From the NCBI GenBank assembly GCA_041446545.1, contig JBGOEJ010000009.1, positions 54,990-118,989 of the forward strand: DNA of 64,000 bases, given 5' to 3'. Below the pieces are notes generated by a model. It saw only the letters and a program-made list of their open reading frames with translations. It was not told the origin of the DNA and made no database searches. The stretch is from Fervidibacter canadensis (GTDB lineage: Bacteria > Armatimonadota > Fervidibacteria > Fervidibacterales > Fervidibacteraceae). Positions 16,157 to 25,075 of the stretch are shown here, piece by piece (the first letter of the stretch is position 1; each line of letters begins with the position of its first letter). A program made the position numbers and the translations under genes.

Positions 16157-17740
16157 ATGCGTTTGGGATGGCTCATCGCTGGCTTGCTCGGTGTCGCGCT
16201 CGCTGCGGCGTTAACTTTCGCCCAGCCGCGCCGCCCTGTCTCCTACAGCAAAGACATCCAACCGCTGCTCCTTAAGCGGTGCGTCGTCTGTCACGGGGAG
16301 AAGAAAGCGGAGCACGATTTGCGCCTTGACAGTTATGAAGCGGTGATGAAAGGCGACCGTGAAGGTCCTGTCGTCGTGCCGGGCAAAAGCAACGAGAGCC
16401 GTCTTTATTTGGTCGTAGCGGGCAAAAAGGAGCCGAAGATGCCTCCTGACCCGTTACCGCCTTTGACGCCGACGGAATTGGAGTTGCTGCGCCGTTGGAT
16501 TGACGAAGGGGCGAAAGCGGACACCGCTGTCCCGATGCCCTCACCGACGCAAAAACCCACTCCAACGCCCTTGCCCACTCCGTCACCCAAACCGCAACGG
16601 TTAAAAGTGAACCTCGCCGTTGCTGAAACGCCCTTGACGGTGACGGTGGACTTTGGACCGACGCCCGCTCTCTGCGCCCTCGCTTTTTTGCCCGACGGCA
16701 AACGGTTGCTTGTCGGCGGTTACGGTGAAATCGTCGTTTGGGATTTGAGTGAGGGGCAATTGGCAGGTCGTTGGGGAAACCTTAGCGGGACAGTCACGGC
16801 GATGGCGGTCAGCAAGGATGGTCGCCGCGTCGCTGTCGCCAGCGGCGCTCCGCAGCAATCGGCGACAGTGACTGTTTTGGACGAGGGCGGTGCAACCGTC
16901 GCCCGCTTCACCGACCCGCAAGACCTCGTTTACAGCCTCGCTTTCAGCCCCGACGGCAAATGGCTGGCAGCCGCCAGCGCCGACAAAGCGGTTTATGTTT
17001 GGGACTTAGCGGCAGGCAAATTGGCGAAAGCCCTTAAAGAGCAAGCCGATTGGATGTTGGGCGTCGCTTTCAGTGCCGATGGCAAATGGTTAGCGGCAGG
17101 CGGTGCCGACCGCCTCGCTCGGATTTTTGATGTCGCCAATTGGCAACTCGTCCGAAAACTGGAGCATCCAGAGACAGTCTTTCGCCTCGCTTTTCAACCC
17201 AACGGTCATTTGCTGGCAGTGGCGATAGGGGGACTGAGCGAACGGGGCATTTGGATTTGGAACGCCGAGAACGGTCAGCGCGTCCGCACCCTCGGCGGGA
17301 TGAAAGAGCCTGTCTTGGATGTGGCGTTTAGTCCTGACGGAAAACTGTTGGCAGCCGCCGTCGCCGATGGGACAGTGCGCCTTTACGACGCCAATGGCAA
17401 TGTGCGGGCAACTTTCCAAGGGCACAGCGATTGGGTGAATGCCGTCGCCTTCCATCCCGACGGGATGCGATTGGCATCGGCGAGCAGCGACGGGACGGTG
17501 CGTTTGTGGCATACGGATGGGCGCTCCCTTGCCGTCCTCGTTCAATGGGCAGCGGGCAAAGATGATTGGCTGATTCTCACGCCACAAGGCTACTACAACG
17601 CTTCCTTAAGCCAAGGGCAAATTCGGGTGGAAGGGCAAAAACCTCTCCCTGCCGATTGGCTGGCGACTTTGCGCCATTCCGATGCCGTCCGACGCATCCT
17701 GTCGGGCGAAAAAGTGCCACCAGTCAAGCCCCCTCAATAA
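16157..17740 (+). CDS. Secreted planctomycete-type cytochrome c (PSCyt1) fused to WD40 beta-propeller
   Basis: The 527-residue protein has a signal peptide (residues 1-22), a single-haem cytochrome domain (YSKDIQPLLLKRCVVCHGEKKAEHDLRLDSY, haem motif CVVCH, likely distal Met in EPKMPPDPLPPLT), a Pro/Thr/Ser-rich linker (about 125-150) and about seven WD40 blades (repeated LAFSPDGKWLAAASADKAVYVWDL type). The same architecture is common in Planctomycetes and Armatimonadota, often without known partners. The propeller probably binds a protein or sugar outside the cytoplasmic membrane; electron transfer is inferred from the haem motif only. ATG 16157 follows AGGGGGGAACGCC. Confidence 0.85.
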   Translation: MRLGWLIAGLLGVALAAALTFAQPRRPVSYSKDIQPLLLKRCVVCHGEKKAEHDLRLDSYEAVMKGDREGPVVVPGKSNESRLYLVVAGKKEPKMPPDPLPPLTPTELELLRRWIDEGAKADTAVPMPSPTQKPTPTPLPTPSPKPQRLKVNLAVAETPLTVTVDFGPTPALCALAFLPDGKRLLVGGYGEIVVWDLSEGQLAGRWGNLSGTVTAMAVSKDGRRVAVASGAPQQSATVTVLDEGGATVARFTDPQDLVYSLAFSPDGKWLAAASADKAVYVWDLAAGKLAKALKEQADWMLGVAFSADGKWLAAGGADRLARIFDVANWQLVRKLEHPETVFRLAFQPNGHLLAVAIGGLSERGIWIWNAENGQRVRTLGGMKEPVLDVAFSPDGKLLAAAVADGTVRLYDANGNVRATFQGHSDWVNAVAFHPDGMRLASASSDGTVRLWHTDGRSLAVLVQWAAGKDDWLILTPQGYYNASLSQGQIRVEGQKPLPADWLATLRHSDAVRRILSGEKVPPVKPPQ

Positions 17741-17784
17741 CCCTTTCGCTTCGCTCCCTTTGACAAGGAGGATAGGCATTCGGG

Positions 17785-18870
17785 ATGGCACAAACGCTCG
17801 TCGTCAAGGTTGGCACTTCCACGCTGACGGGCGGGAAGGAAACTTTGGACATCGCTTACATGGCGGACTTAGTGGGGCAAATCTGCGGGTTGGTGGACGA
17901 AGGGGTTTGCGTTGTCCTTGTCACTTCAGGGGCTATTCGGTCGGGCATGGCGGCATTGAACCTTCGCCCGCCGTTAAACTTGGCGGAGAAGCAAGCCGCT
18001 GCCGCTGTCGGTCAATCCCTGCTCATGCACACCTATCGGGAACTTTTCAACCGTCACGGTCGGCAAATCGGGCAGGTGTTGTTAACGCGCGCCGATGTAG
18101 AAGACCGAGAGCGTTTTCTGAATGCCCGCCGCACTTTCCAGCAACTGTTGCGTTGGGGTGTCGTGCCCATCGTCAACGAGAACGACACGGTGGCGACGGA
18201 GGAAATTCGCTTCGGCGATAACGACTTGCTGGCGGCGTTGACGGCGTTGGTCGTGGATGCCGATGTCGTCCTCTTGCTCAGCGATGTGGATGGGTTCTTT
18301 GTGCGGGAAGGAGGGCAGCGACGGTTACTGTCGGAAGTGCGCCAGTTAGACGAAACCCTCTGGCGCCATGCCGGGCGTGCTGGTCAAATGGGCACAGGCG
18401 GGATGGTCTCCAAGTTGAAGGCGGCAGAAGTGACGATGAACTGTGGCATCTTGTTGGTGCTGGCAAATGGGCGAACGCCTCAAGTCGTGCGTCGGGTGCT
18501 GCAAGGCGAACCCATTGGCACTCGCTTTTTGCCCCTTCGTTCGCTCCCTGCCCGCAAGCGATGGATTGCCTTTGCGCCTAAAGTTCGGGGACGCATCGTC
18601 GTCAACGAAGGGGCGAAAAAGCGCCTGCTTCAAGGCAGCAGTTTGCTGCCTGTGGGGGTCTTGGCAGCGGAAGGCAACTTTGACATCGGTGACCTCGTGG
18701 CGGTCGTGGACGAGGGCGGTCAAACTTTCGCCAAAGGTTTGACCAATTACTCCGCCGAGCAAATCCGCCGCATCGCTGGCTTGTCCTCCTATCAAATCCC
18801 GAAAGTGCTGGGAACAAATGGCAAGGCGGAAGTCATCCACCGTGACAACTTGGTCGTCCTGAGCGGTTGA
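17785..18870 (+). CDS. proB: Glutamate 5-kinase with C-terminal PUA domain
   Basis: The 361-residue protein phosphorylates glutamate at the gamma position, the first step of proline synthesis. The amino-acid-kinase domain shows VVKVGTSTLTGG, VTSGAIRSGM, QAAAAVGQSLLM, VPIVNENDTVATEEIRFGDND and GTGGMVSKLKAA. The PUA domain spans about 275-350 (GRIVVNEGAKKRLLQGSSLLPVGV). Length and domain order are normal. AAGGAGG lies 13 bases before the ATG, a little far. proA is not in the window. The gene stops just before terC, so the two may share a transcript. Confidence 0.95.
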   Translation: MAQTLVVKVGTSTLTGGKETLDIAYMADLVGQICGLVDEGVCVVLVTSGAIRSGMAALNLRPPLNLAEKQAAAAVGQSLLMHTYRELFNRHGRQIGQVLLTRADVEDRERFLNARRTFQQLLRWGVVPIVNENDTVATEEIRFGDNDLLAALTALVVDADVVLLLSDVDGFFVREGGQRRLLSEVRQLDETLWRHAGRAGQMGTGGMVSKLKAAEVTMNCGILLVLANGRTPQVVRRVLQGEPIGTRFLPLRSLPARKRWIAFAPKVRGRIVVNEGAKKRLLQGSSLLPVGVLAAEGNFDIGDLVAVVDEGGQTFAKGLTNYSAEQIRRIAGLSSYQIPKVLGTNGKAEVIHRDNLVVLSG

Positions 18871-18896
18871 CCTTTTGCGTTCGGGGGGTCGGGACG

Positions 18897-19628
18897 ATGA
18901 CGGATGCGTTAGCGGCTCTGTTGGCGTTGACGGCGATGGAAATCGTCTTGGGCATTGACAACCTCGTCTTCATCGCTATCGTCGCTTCCAAGTTGCCTGC
19001 CGCCCAGCAACCCCGCGCCCGCTTGCTGGGCTTGGCAGCGGCATTAGTGCTGCGATTGGCTTTGCTCTTCACCCTGAAATGGCTGATGGGCTTGACGAAA
19101 CCCTTCGCCACCATCGCAGGCGTCCCTCTTTCGGGGAAGAGCCTGATTTTGCTTTTGGGCGGCTTGTTTTTGATCGGCAAGAGCACTTACGAAATCCACG
19201 ACAAGTTGGAAGGGGGTCACGAAGGGCGGACGATAAAAGCCGTCGCCTCCTTCTGGTGGGTTGTCGCCCAGATTACCCTCATTGACATGGTGTTTGCCCT
19301 TGATTCCGTCATCACCGCTGTCGGGATGGCAAGGCAATTGTGGGTGATGGTGACAGCGATTGTCCTTGCGATGCTCGTCATGCTTGTCAGCGCCGCACCC
19401 GTCAGCCACTTCATCAACCGACACCCGACGCTGAAGATACTGGCGCTCAGTTTCCTTTTGCTCATCGGGGTGATGTTGGTGGCGGAAGGGTTCGGCAAAC
19501 ACATTGAGCGGGGCTACATCTACTTTGCGATGGGCTTTTCGCTGTTCGTAGAGTTGCTCAACATGCGCTTGCGGGCGGTGAGCGAGCCCGTGCGGTTGCG
19601 AGAGCCGCAATTACCTGAAGCGCCTTGA
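18897..19628 (+). CDS. TerC family integral membrane protein
   Basis: The 243-residue protein has about seven membrane helices and the TerC signature segments EIVLGIDNLVFIAIVASKLP, KSLILLLGGLFLIGKSTYEIHD and FALDSVITAVGMA; the two acidic residues in LGIDN and ALDSV are the conserved charged positions of the fold. TerC proteins are linked to tellurite resistance and, in other bacteria, to manganese export during membrane protein secretion. ATG 18897 is preferred to the frame's upstream extension because the membrane helix starts directly after it and the extension overlaps proB. Confidence 0.88.
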   Translation: MTDALAALLALTAMEIVLGIDNLVFIAIVASKLPAAQQPRARLLGLAAALVLRLALLFTLKWLMGLTKPFATIAGVPLSGKSLILLLGGLFLIGKSTYEIHDKLEGGHEGRTIKAVASFWWVVAQITLIDMVFALDSVITAVGMARQLWVMVTAIVLAMLVMLVSAAPVSHFINRHPTLKILALSFLLLIGVMLVAEGFGKHIERGYIYFAMGFSLFVELLNMRLRAVSEPVRLREPQLPEAP

Positions 19629-19667
19629 TGCCGTTAACGCCGCAAAATTTAGGCGGGTGAGGAAAAA

Positions 19668-21425
19668 ATGCGTCGGCTCTTGGGCGTCATCACGCGGGGC
19701 AGTTTGACGGAAGGCTTGGAGATGAAATTGGCGGATGATTGCTCCATTGAGGACATCAAGGCGGGTAAGTTCGTCGTCGTGGACGGAGACAAACTCCGCT
19801 TTTTCTCCCTCATCACCGATGTTCGGCTGGATGCGACCAACCCTGCCGTCCTTCAAAACCCGCCCGATGTCACCGACGATTTAGTGCGGGAGGTGTTGAG
19901 TGGGACGGCGACTTATGCGACCGTCACCCTCAAGCCGATGCTGGTGCTGCCCCGCGACGAAAGCGAGGATGGTGCTCCCGAACGGCGTGAACCTCAACCC
20001 GTCAAAACCGTCCCGCCTCACTTTTCGCCCGTCTACGAAGCCTCCGAACGGGATGTCAGCCGCATCTTCGGAAGCGAAGAGATGGAGCCGAAAGGACGCT
20101 ACTTTTGCATCGGCACACCGTTGGATATGGACACACCCGTTTGCTTGGATTTGCACCGCTTCGTGGAACGCAGCAACGGCATCTTTGGCAAGACAGGCAC
20201 GGGGAAAACTTTCCTGACGCGCTTGATTTTGTGTGGGCTAATGCGTTGGACAGCCTTGGGCAATGGGAAAGTCGTGACGCTGATTTTTGACATGCACAAC
20301 GAATATGGCTGGAAAGCCCTAAGGGAGACGGGAAGCGTGCGCGAGGAAGTGCGAGGACTGAAACAACTTTTCGGTCCTTCCGTCGTCGTCTTCACCTTAG
20401 ACCCGACTTCCTCCCAGCGTCGGGGCGTCCCTTACGATGATGTCGTCGTCATCCCGTTAGACCAAATCACCGTGGACGACATCGCTCCCTTGCAAGACGA
20501 GTTGCGCCTTCATCAAACGGCGATAGAGGCAGCCCATTTGGTTTACACCCGTTTTCGGTCGCAATGGCTGGAGAAGTTGCTGGAAGAGGGGGATAACGGA
20601 CGGATTCGGGAACTGGCGGAACAAATCGGCGCCAACCGAGAATCGTTGGCGGCGCTTTACCGCAAACTCAAGCGGCTCGCTGCCTTGCCCTTCGTCGTCC
20701 CTTCCGACCGAAAGCCGCCCCGCGACATTATCAAGACCATCTTGCGCTACTTGCAGCGGGGCGTCCATGTCGTCTTGGAATTCGGAAGTCAAGGCAGTTT
20801 GCTGGCATATCTTTTGGTCGCCAACATCTTCGCCCGCCGTATTCACGAGACTTATGTTCGGATGACGGAAGAGTTTTTGGCGACGGGTGACCGAGAGAAA
20901 GAACCCCGCCAGTTGGTCTTGGTCATTGAGGAAGCCCACAAGTTTTTGAACCCGCAGGCTGCCCGCCAGACTATCTTCGGGACGATTGCCCGTGAGATGC
21001 GCAAATACTATGTCAGCCTGCTCATCATAGACCAGCGCCCTTCAGGCATTGACGATGAAATCCTCTCGCAAATCGGCACTAAAATCGTCGCCCAACTCAA
21101 CGACGAAAAAGACATCCAAGCCGTGTTGACGGGCGTTTCCAATCCAGCGGGATTGCGCAGCATCTTGGCAAGTTTAGACTCCAAGCAACAAGTCCTCGTC
21201 CTCGGTCACGCCGTCCCGATGCCCGTCGTCGTCAAGGTGCGGGATTACGACGAATGCTGCGCGATGTTGGCGAAGGACATCCCCGAAGCGTGGGATGCCT
21301 TTCAGGAGCGGGAATTTGAGCGAATGGTTCAAAAAGACAGCACCGATGAGCCTTTGAACGGCTCCGACGGTCAGCGAGAAGACTTTTGGGACTTGCGATA
21401 TCGGGAGGTTTTCGGCGAGGATTGA
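19668..21425 (+). CDS. HerA-like / DUF87 P-loop ATPase
   Basis: The 585-residue protein has an N-terminal HAS-barrel-like region (LLGVITRGSLTEGLEMKL), Walker A GKTGTGKT (174-181), a FDMHNEYGW segment after the first strand, Walker B LVLVIEEAHKF, and the HerA/FtsK-type end with LIIDQRPSGIDDEILSQIGTKIV and LVLGHAVPMPVVVKVR. HerA-type hexameric translocases pump DNA, usually with NurA nuclease; no nurA is next to it, so the role here is open. Cytoplasmic, full length. It is in line with terC upstream (40-base gap) and the thiamine-binding gene downstream. Confidence 0.85.
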   Translation: MRRLLGVITRGSLTEGLEMKLADDCSIEDIKAGKFVVVDGDKLRFFSLITDVRLDATNPAVLQNPPDVTDDLVREVLSGTATYATVTLKPMLVLPRDESEDGAPERREPQPVKTVPPHFSPVYEASERDVSRIFGSEEMEPKGRYFCIGTPLDMDTPVCLDLHRFVERSNGIFGKTGTGKTFLTRLILCGLMRWTALGNGKVVTLIFDMHNEYGWKALRETGSVREEVRGLKQLFGPSVVVFTLDPTSSQRRGVPYDDVVVIPLDQITVDDIAPLQDELRLHQTAIEAAHLVYTRFRSQWLEKLLEEGDNGRIRELAEQIGANRESLAALYRKLKRLAALPFVVPSDRKPPRDIIKTILRYLQRGVHVVLEFGSQGSLLAYLLVANIFARRIHETYVRMTEEFLATGDREKEPRQLVLVIEEAHKFLNPQAARQTIFGTIAREMRKYYVSLLIIDQRPSGIDDEILSQIGTKIVAQLNDEKDIQAVLTGVSNPAGLRSILASLDSKQQVLVLGHAVPMPVVVKVRDYDECCAMLAKDIPEAWDAFQEREFERMVQKDSTDEPLNGSDGQREDFWDLRYREVFGED

Positions 21426-21462
21426 GAGAAGGTAACGGCTGAGGGACAAAGGAGGGCAAAGG

Positions 21463-21795
21463 ATGCCAAAAGTCATCGCAGAAGTCAGCATCGTTCCCAT
21501 CGGCACGGGCGAAACGGGTGTTAGCAAGTTTGTCGCCGCTGCCGTCAAGGCATTAGAGGCTATCGCTGAAACCCATGACCTGCGTTATCAAGTCGGTCCG
21601 ATGGGCACAGCCATAGAAGGGGAATTGGAGGCTGTTTGGCAGGCAGTGCGGGCGATGCAGGAGGCAATGGTCACCGAAGGGGCTAAGCGGTTGCTCACGA
21701 CCCTTCGCATAGATGACCGACGGGATAAGCCGGAAAGTTTGGAACGAAAGGTGCAAGCCGTTGCCGAACAAGGGGCTAAAGTGGAGCGACGCTAA
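21463..21795 (+). CDS. MTH1187/YkoF-type thiamine-binding protein
   Basis: The 110-residue protein is a member of the MTH1187/YqgV (DUF77) family with VIAEVSIVPIGTGETGVSKFVAAAVKAL and YQVGPMGTAIEGELEAVW. Members form ferredoxin-like tetramers and bind thiamine or its pyrimidine part. The role here is inferred, but it fits with the TenA enzyme at 962. AAAGGAGGGCAAAGG lies before the ATG. It is convergent with AMMECR1, with only a seven-base gap between their ends. Confidence 0.85.
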   Translation: MPKVIAEVSIVPIGTGETGVSKFVAAAVKALEAIAETHDLRYQVGPMGTAIEGELEAVWQAVRAMQEAMVTEGAKRLLTTLRIDDRRDKPESLERKVQAVAEQGAKVERR

Positions 21796-21802
21796 GTTTG
21801 CC

Positions 21803-22417
21803 CTATCCCTCTCCCATCATCTCCACGACCTCGCCTTCGGGCTCGGTCTCTTCAAAGACTTGGGCTTGGAAGGTGAAAACTTTGATGCCGCCCTTGCGCC
21901 ATGCGTCTTTGGGGAGCCCTGCCTTCAGGCAAGTTTGCTCCAAGAAAGTGACGGCATCAAAGCCGTGCTCAACGGCAACCTGCGGTAAAAGCAAACCTCG
22001 TTGCCAATCGGCTTCCACCAACAAGCCGTCACGCCCGATGCGGATGTGGGCAGGATATTCCCGTGGGTCGCTGACTTGCAAAAGTTGAGGCGGTGTCAGG
22101 ACACTGACTTCCACGGTCACATGCGGGAACTCATCACGCGTCAACGGCGGAAAGCGAGGGTCACGAAACGCCGCATTTAACGCCGCCTCTATCGTCGCTT
22201 CCACCAACGGTTTGATGGGCAAGGCAATGCCGATGCATCCTCGCAACATTTTCTCGCCTGCGACCTTCTGGCGAAGGGTCACGAAAACACCTCGTTGTTC
22301 TCGCAACGGGTCGGGCAAATCGGCAGGGGGCGAGAGCACTTGTCCCGTCTCCAAGGCAGTGGCAATGGCTTGTCGGGCTAAACGAACGAGGAAGCGTCCT
22401 TGCTCTAAGGTCAGCAT
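21803..22417 (-). CDS. amrA: AMMECR1 domain protein (AmmeMemoRadiSam system protein A)
   Basis: The 204-residue protein has the AMMECR1 fold: RGVFVTLRQK, LRGCIGIALPIKPLVEAT, AAFRDPRFPPLTRDEFPHVTVEVSVLTPP, IGRDGLLVEADWQRGLLLPQVAVEHGF and FLEQTCLKAGLPKDAW. The LRGCIG motif is the family hallmark. It is the expected partner of the intein-bearing radical SAM enzyme at 7018. The start is the ATG at 22417 with AAAGGAGGGGG upstream; the frame runs open to 22570 but that part is not conserved-looking. Confidence 0.9.
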   Translation of the reverse strand: MLTLEQGRFLVRLARQAIATALETGQVLSPPADLPDPLREQRGVFVTLRQKVAGEKMLRGCIGIALPIKPLVEATIEAALNAAFRDPRFPPLTRDEFPHVTVEVSVLTPPQLLQVSDPREYPAHIRIGRDGLLVEADWQRGLLLPQVAVEHGFDAVTFLEQTCLKAGLPKDAWRKGGIKVFTFQAQVFEETEPEGEVVEMMGEG

Positions 22418-22720
22418 CAAGCACCCCCTCCTTTCCGCCACCTTCATCGTAGCGCAACCGACGGACAGACGACAGCGACTGGCAAATAGTGACTGGCGAA
22501 CAATGAAACGGCAGCAAATGAGCGAGCGGCGTTTGTAGGGACAACCCCGTGTCTGCCTTAAGGCTGGCAAAAACGGTTGGAGTGGCTGCTAAGACAGAAA
22601 CGCAATAGAGAAGCAGCCACGACACAAAACGACGACCGGCGATTAATGAAGCGTCAGCCGTTCCCCTTCCTCTGTGGCAATCTTTGCGGTTGGAAGACAA
22701 GCAAAAAGGAGGGTGTCCCG
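22418..22720. other. Divergent intergenic region with a REP-like element
   Basis: This 303-base gap separates the divergent AMMECR1 and oxidoreductase genes, so it should hold both promoters; I see no convincing -35/-10 pair. It contains a short GACA-N6-TGTC hairpin inside TGTAGGGACAACCCC (22534-22557), which resembles dispersed palindromic repeats, and a partial repeat of GTGACTGGC-type words at 22480-22500. No gene is apparent. Confidence 0.4.
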
Positions 22721-23920
22721 ATGGAGCGGAAAGTGCGAGTTGGGTTGATTGGCGCGGGCTTCGCCGCCCGCTTCCACTTTGATGCCCTCAAAACTATCCC
22801 GTTCGCCGAAGTCGTCGCCGTCGCATCCCGAACAAAAGAGAAAGCGCAAGCCTTCGCACGGGAGCGAGGTATTCCCGATGCTTACGACGATTACCGCTAC
22901 TTGTTAGACCGAAAAGACATTGACTTGGTGGATGTCGTCACCCCCAACTACGCCCATATGCGACCTGTCCTTGATGCCGCCGAGGCGGGCAAGCATGTCG
23001 TCGTGGAAAAACCATTGACGGGTTATTTCGGCGAGGACATCCCTGATGGGTCAGTGCTGATTGGGGAGAAAGTCAGCAAACGAGAGATGTTCATTAAAGC
23101 CGTCACCAACGCAAAAGCGATGGTGGAAGCATGCCAACGCAACGGTGTCAAGTTAGGCTACGCCGAAAATTTCTGCTATGCCCCGACAGTGCAAAAAGCC
23201 TTACGCCTTCTGGACGCCGCTGACGCCATCGTCCTTTACATGCGGGGCGAGGAAGCCCACAGCGGGTCGCATTCTCCCTACTCTATGCAATGGCGGACAT
23301 CGGGCGGCGGGGCACTGTTGCGGTTGGGCTCACACCCGTTGGGGGCGATGCTGTTCGTCAAGCGGCGGGAAGGATTGCGGCGATGGGGCAAACCCATTCG
23401 TCCCGTCGCCGTCACCGCTCAAGTCGCCAACTTGACGAAAGTGAAGGGCTTTTCCGAAAAACCCAAGCACTACCTCGTTGCGGCGTGGAAGGATGTGGAA
23501 AATTGGGGCAGCCTCATCGTGGAATTTGAAGATGGCTCCGTCGGCGTTTTGACCGCCCACGACACTTGCTTGGGCGGCATCTACAATGTCATGGAGTTTT
23601 TCGCCGACAACTGTCGCGTGATTTGCCACATCAACCCCAACAACCCCTGCGTCGCCTACGCCCCTGAACCTCACATCTTTGAGCGCGAATACATCGCCGA
23701 AAAATTGGAGACGAAGGCAGGCTGGAGTTTCCCGTCCATCAACGAAGACTTCATGAACGGCTACCCGCAAGAGATGGAAGACTTTGTCCGCTGCGTCTTG
23801 GAGCCCGAACGGCAACCCTTATCCGATGGCGAGTTAGGTTTGGATGTCGTCAAAGTCACTTACGCTGCCTACTGGTCTGCTGAAGAAGGGCGACGCATCG
23901 TTTTGGACGCAACGCAGTGA
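22721..23920 (+). CDS. Gfo/Idh/MocA family oxidoreductase
   Basis: The 399-residue protein has an N-terminal Rossmann fold with GLIGAGFAARFH, the VVTPNYAHMRPVLDAAEAGKHV segment and the VVEKPL motif whose Lys is catalytic in many members. The C-terminal domain carries GYAENFCYAPTV, SGGGALLRLGSHPLG and WGSLIVEFEDGSVG. Such enzymes oxidise or reduce sugars, inositols or related polyols with NAD(P); the substrate is not identifiable. ATG 22721 follows AAAAGGAGGGTG. An SGNH hydrolase gene follows after 21 bases, suggesting a carbohydrate-related operon. Confidence 0.9.
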   Translation: MERKVRVGLIGAGFAARFHFDALKTIPFAEVVAVASRTKEKAQAFARERGIPDAYDDYRYLLDRKDIDLVDVVTPNYAHMRPVLDAAEAGKHVVVEKPLTGYFGEDIPDGSVLIGEKVSKREMFIKAVTNAKAMVEACQRNGVKLGYAENFCYAPTVQKALRLLDAADAIVLYMRGEEAHSGSHSPYSMQWRTSGGGALLRLGSHPLGAMLFVKRREGLRRWGKPIRPVAVTAQVANLTKVKGFSEKPKHYLVAAWKDVENWGSLIVEFEDGSVGVLTAHDTCLGGIYNVMEFFADNCRVICHINPNNPCVAYAPEPHIFEREYIAEKLETKAGWSFPSINEDFMNGYPQEMEDFVRCVLEPERQPLSDGELGLDVVKVTYAAYWSAEEGRRIVLDATQ

Positions 23921-23941
23921 GTGAGGCAGGGGGTGAAAGGC

Positions 23942-24583
23942 GTGGCGTTTCTGTTGCAGGATGGGCAAACGGTTGTTTTCATCGGCGACAGCATCACCGA
24001 CTGCGGTCGGCGCGATGTCGCAGCGCCGTTGGGAAATGGCTATGTGCGGTTCATCGCCGAACTCATCACCATCCGCTACCCCGCCTTGAAAGTCAACCTC
24101 ATCAACAAGGGCATCAGCGGCAACACCGTCGCCGACCTGCGGGAGCGATGGCACGACGATGTCTTGACGCTCAAGCCCGACTGGGTTTCAGTCCTCATTG
24201 GCATTAACGATGTCCACCGAACTTTGCGCAATGAACCGACGGCTGTCCCTCCAGACCGCTACGAGCGGCTTTACCGCGAATGCCTATCGCTGACGAAAGA
24301 GCGCACGACGGCACGGTTGGTGTTGATGGAGCCCTTTTACATCAGCACCGATACTGAGACGAACTCGTGGCGCACTCAAGTTTTGCGGGCGCTTGAAGAT
24401 TACCGGAAAACGGTGCGCAAGTTAGCGGACGAGTTCGGCGCCGTCTTCGTCCCGTTACATGACCTCTTTCAGGAGCAATTGAAATATCGTCCCGCCGACC
24501 TGTTTTGCCCTGAACCCGTCCATCCCAACGCCTTCGGTCATCTACTCGTCGCCCACGCATGGCTGACGGCGATGGGTTGGTAA
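23942..24583 (+). CDS. SGNH/GDSL-type esterase
   Basis: The protein of about 213 residues has block I VFIGDSITD (Ser nucleophile), block II NKGISGNTVADL (Gly), block III IGINDVHRT (Asn) and block V EPVHPNAFGH (His). In block V the usual Asp three residues before His is Glu (EPVH), a conservative but uncommon change. No signal peptide, so probably cytoplasmic. Families of this type deacetylate sugars or hydrolyse esters. Start is uncertain among GTG codons at 23921, 23933 and 23942; the last has the AGGGGGTGAAAGG site upstream. Confidence 0.85.
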   Translation: MAFLLQDGQTVVFIGDSITDCGRRDVAAPLGNGYVRFIAELITIRYPALKVNLINKGISGNTVADLRERWHDDVLTLKPDWVSVLIGINDVHRTLRNEPTAVPPDRYERLYRECLSLTKERTTARLVLMEPFYISTDTETNSWRTQVLRALEDYRKTVRKLADEFGAVFVPLHDLFQEQLKYRPADLFCPEPVHPNAFGHLLVAHAWLTAMGW

Positions 24584-24616
24584 GTGCGCAGGATGTTCTA
24601 AAGCACCCGCTAAACA

Positions 24617-25075
24617 CTAATACATGCAGGATGGGTTCGGATTAGGATAACGGCGTGGTGGGACATCTTCACCCCACATGTCACGGTCGCGAAGATACTG
24701 CATGTAGTTAGCCCATTTGGCGTGCCCATCGGCGTAGATGACATTCATGCCATCATTATGCCGCCTTGCCCCAGCGACATTATACCAACGCGTTTGATCA
24801 GCGCATGAACCAAGACCAGAGTGAGTGTCAAAAGTGCCATCAGGATCACAGTCTCGGTCAAAGGGCCATTCCAACGGATTGAAAAAGAGTAACGAACCGT
24901 TGGAGTCGGCAAAGGCTGCCACGCTGGAAGGACGCGGAATTTCAGGCAACGCCGCAGAGTTCACTAATGAGTCCCCAACACAAGCGATGCGAATTAACCC
25001 CTTTAGCCTGACAGCCTTGTTGGGTGCAGCGATGGGGCAATCAGGGACAGGGTGTCCCCTCTGACCGCCGGCAGG
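24617..25075 (-). pseudogene. 5'-truncated DUF1559 / H-X9-DG prepilin-like protein
   Basis: The frame is open from after a TAG at 25076-25078 to a stop at 24617 and gives the C-terminal half of a DUF1559-type protein: LIRIACVGDSLVNSAALPEI, SSVAAFADSNGSLLF and the H-X9-DG motif RRHNDGMNVIYADGHAKW. The N-terminal prepilin helix and the first part of the pilin-like domain are missing, and no ATG starts it; GTG 24964 is the only likely start and would make a 115-residue stub. It faces another 5'-truncated gene on the opposite strand at the same junction. Confidence 0.7.
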
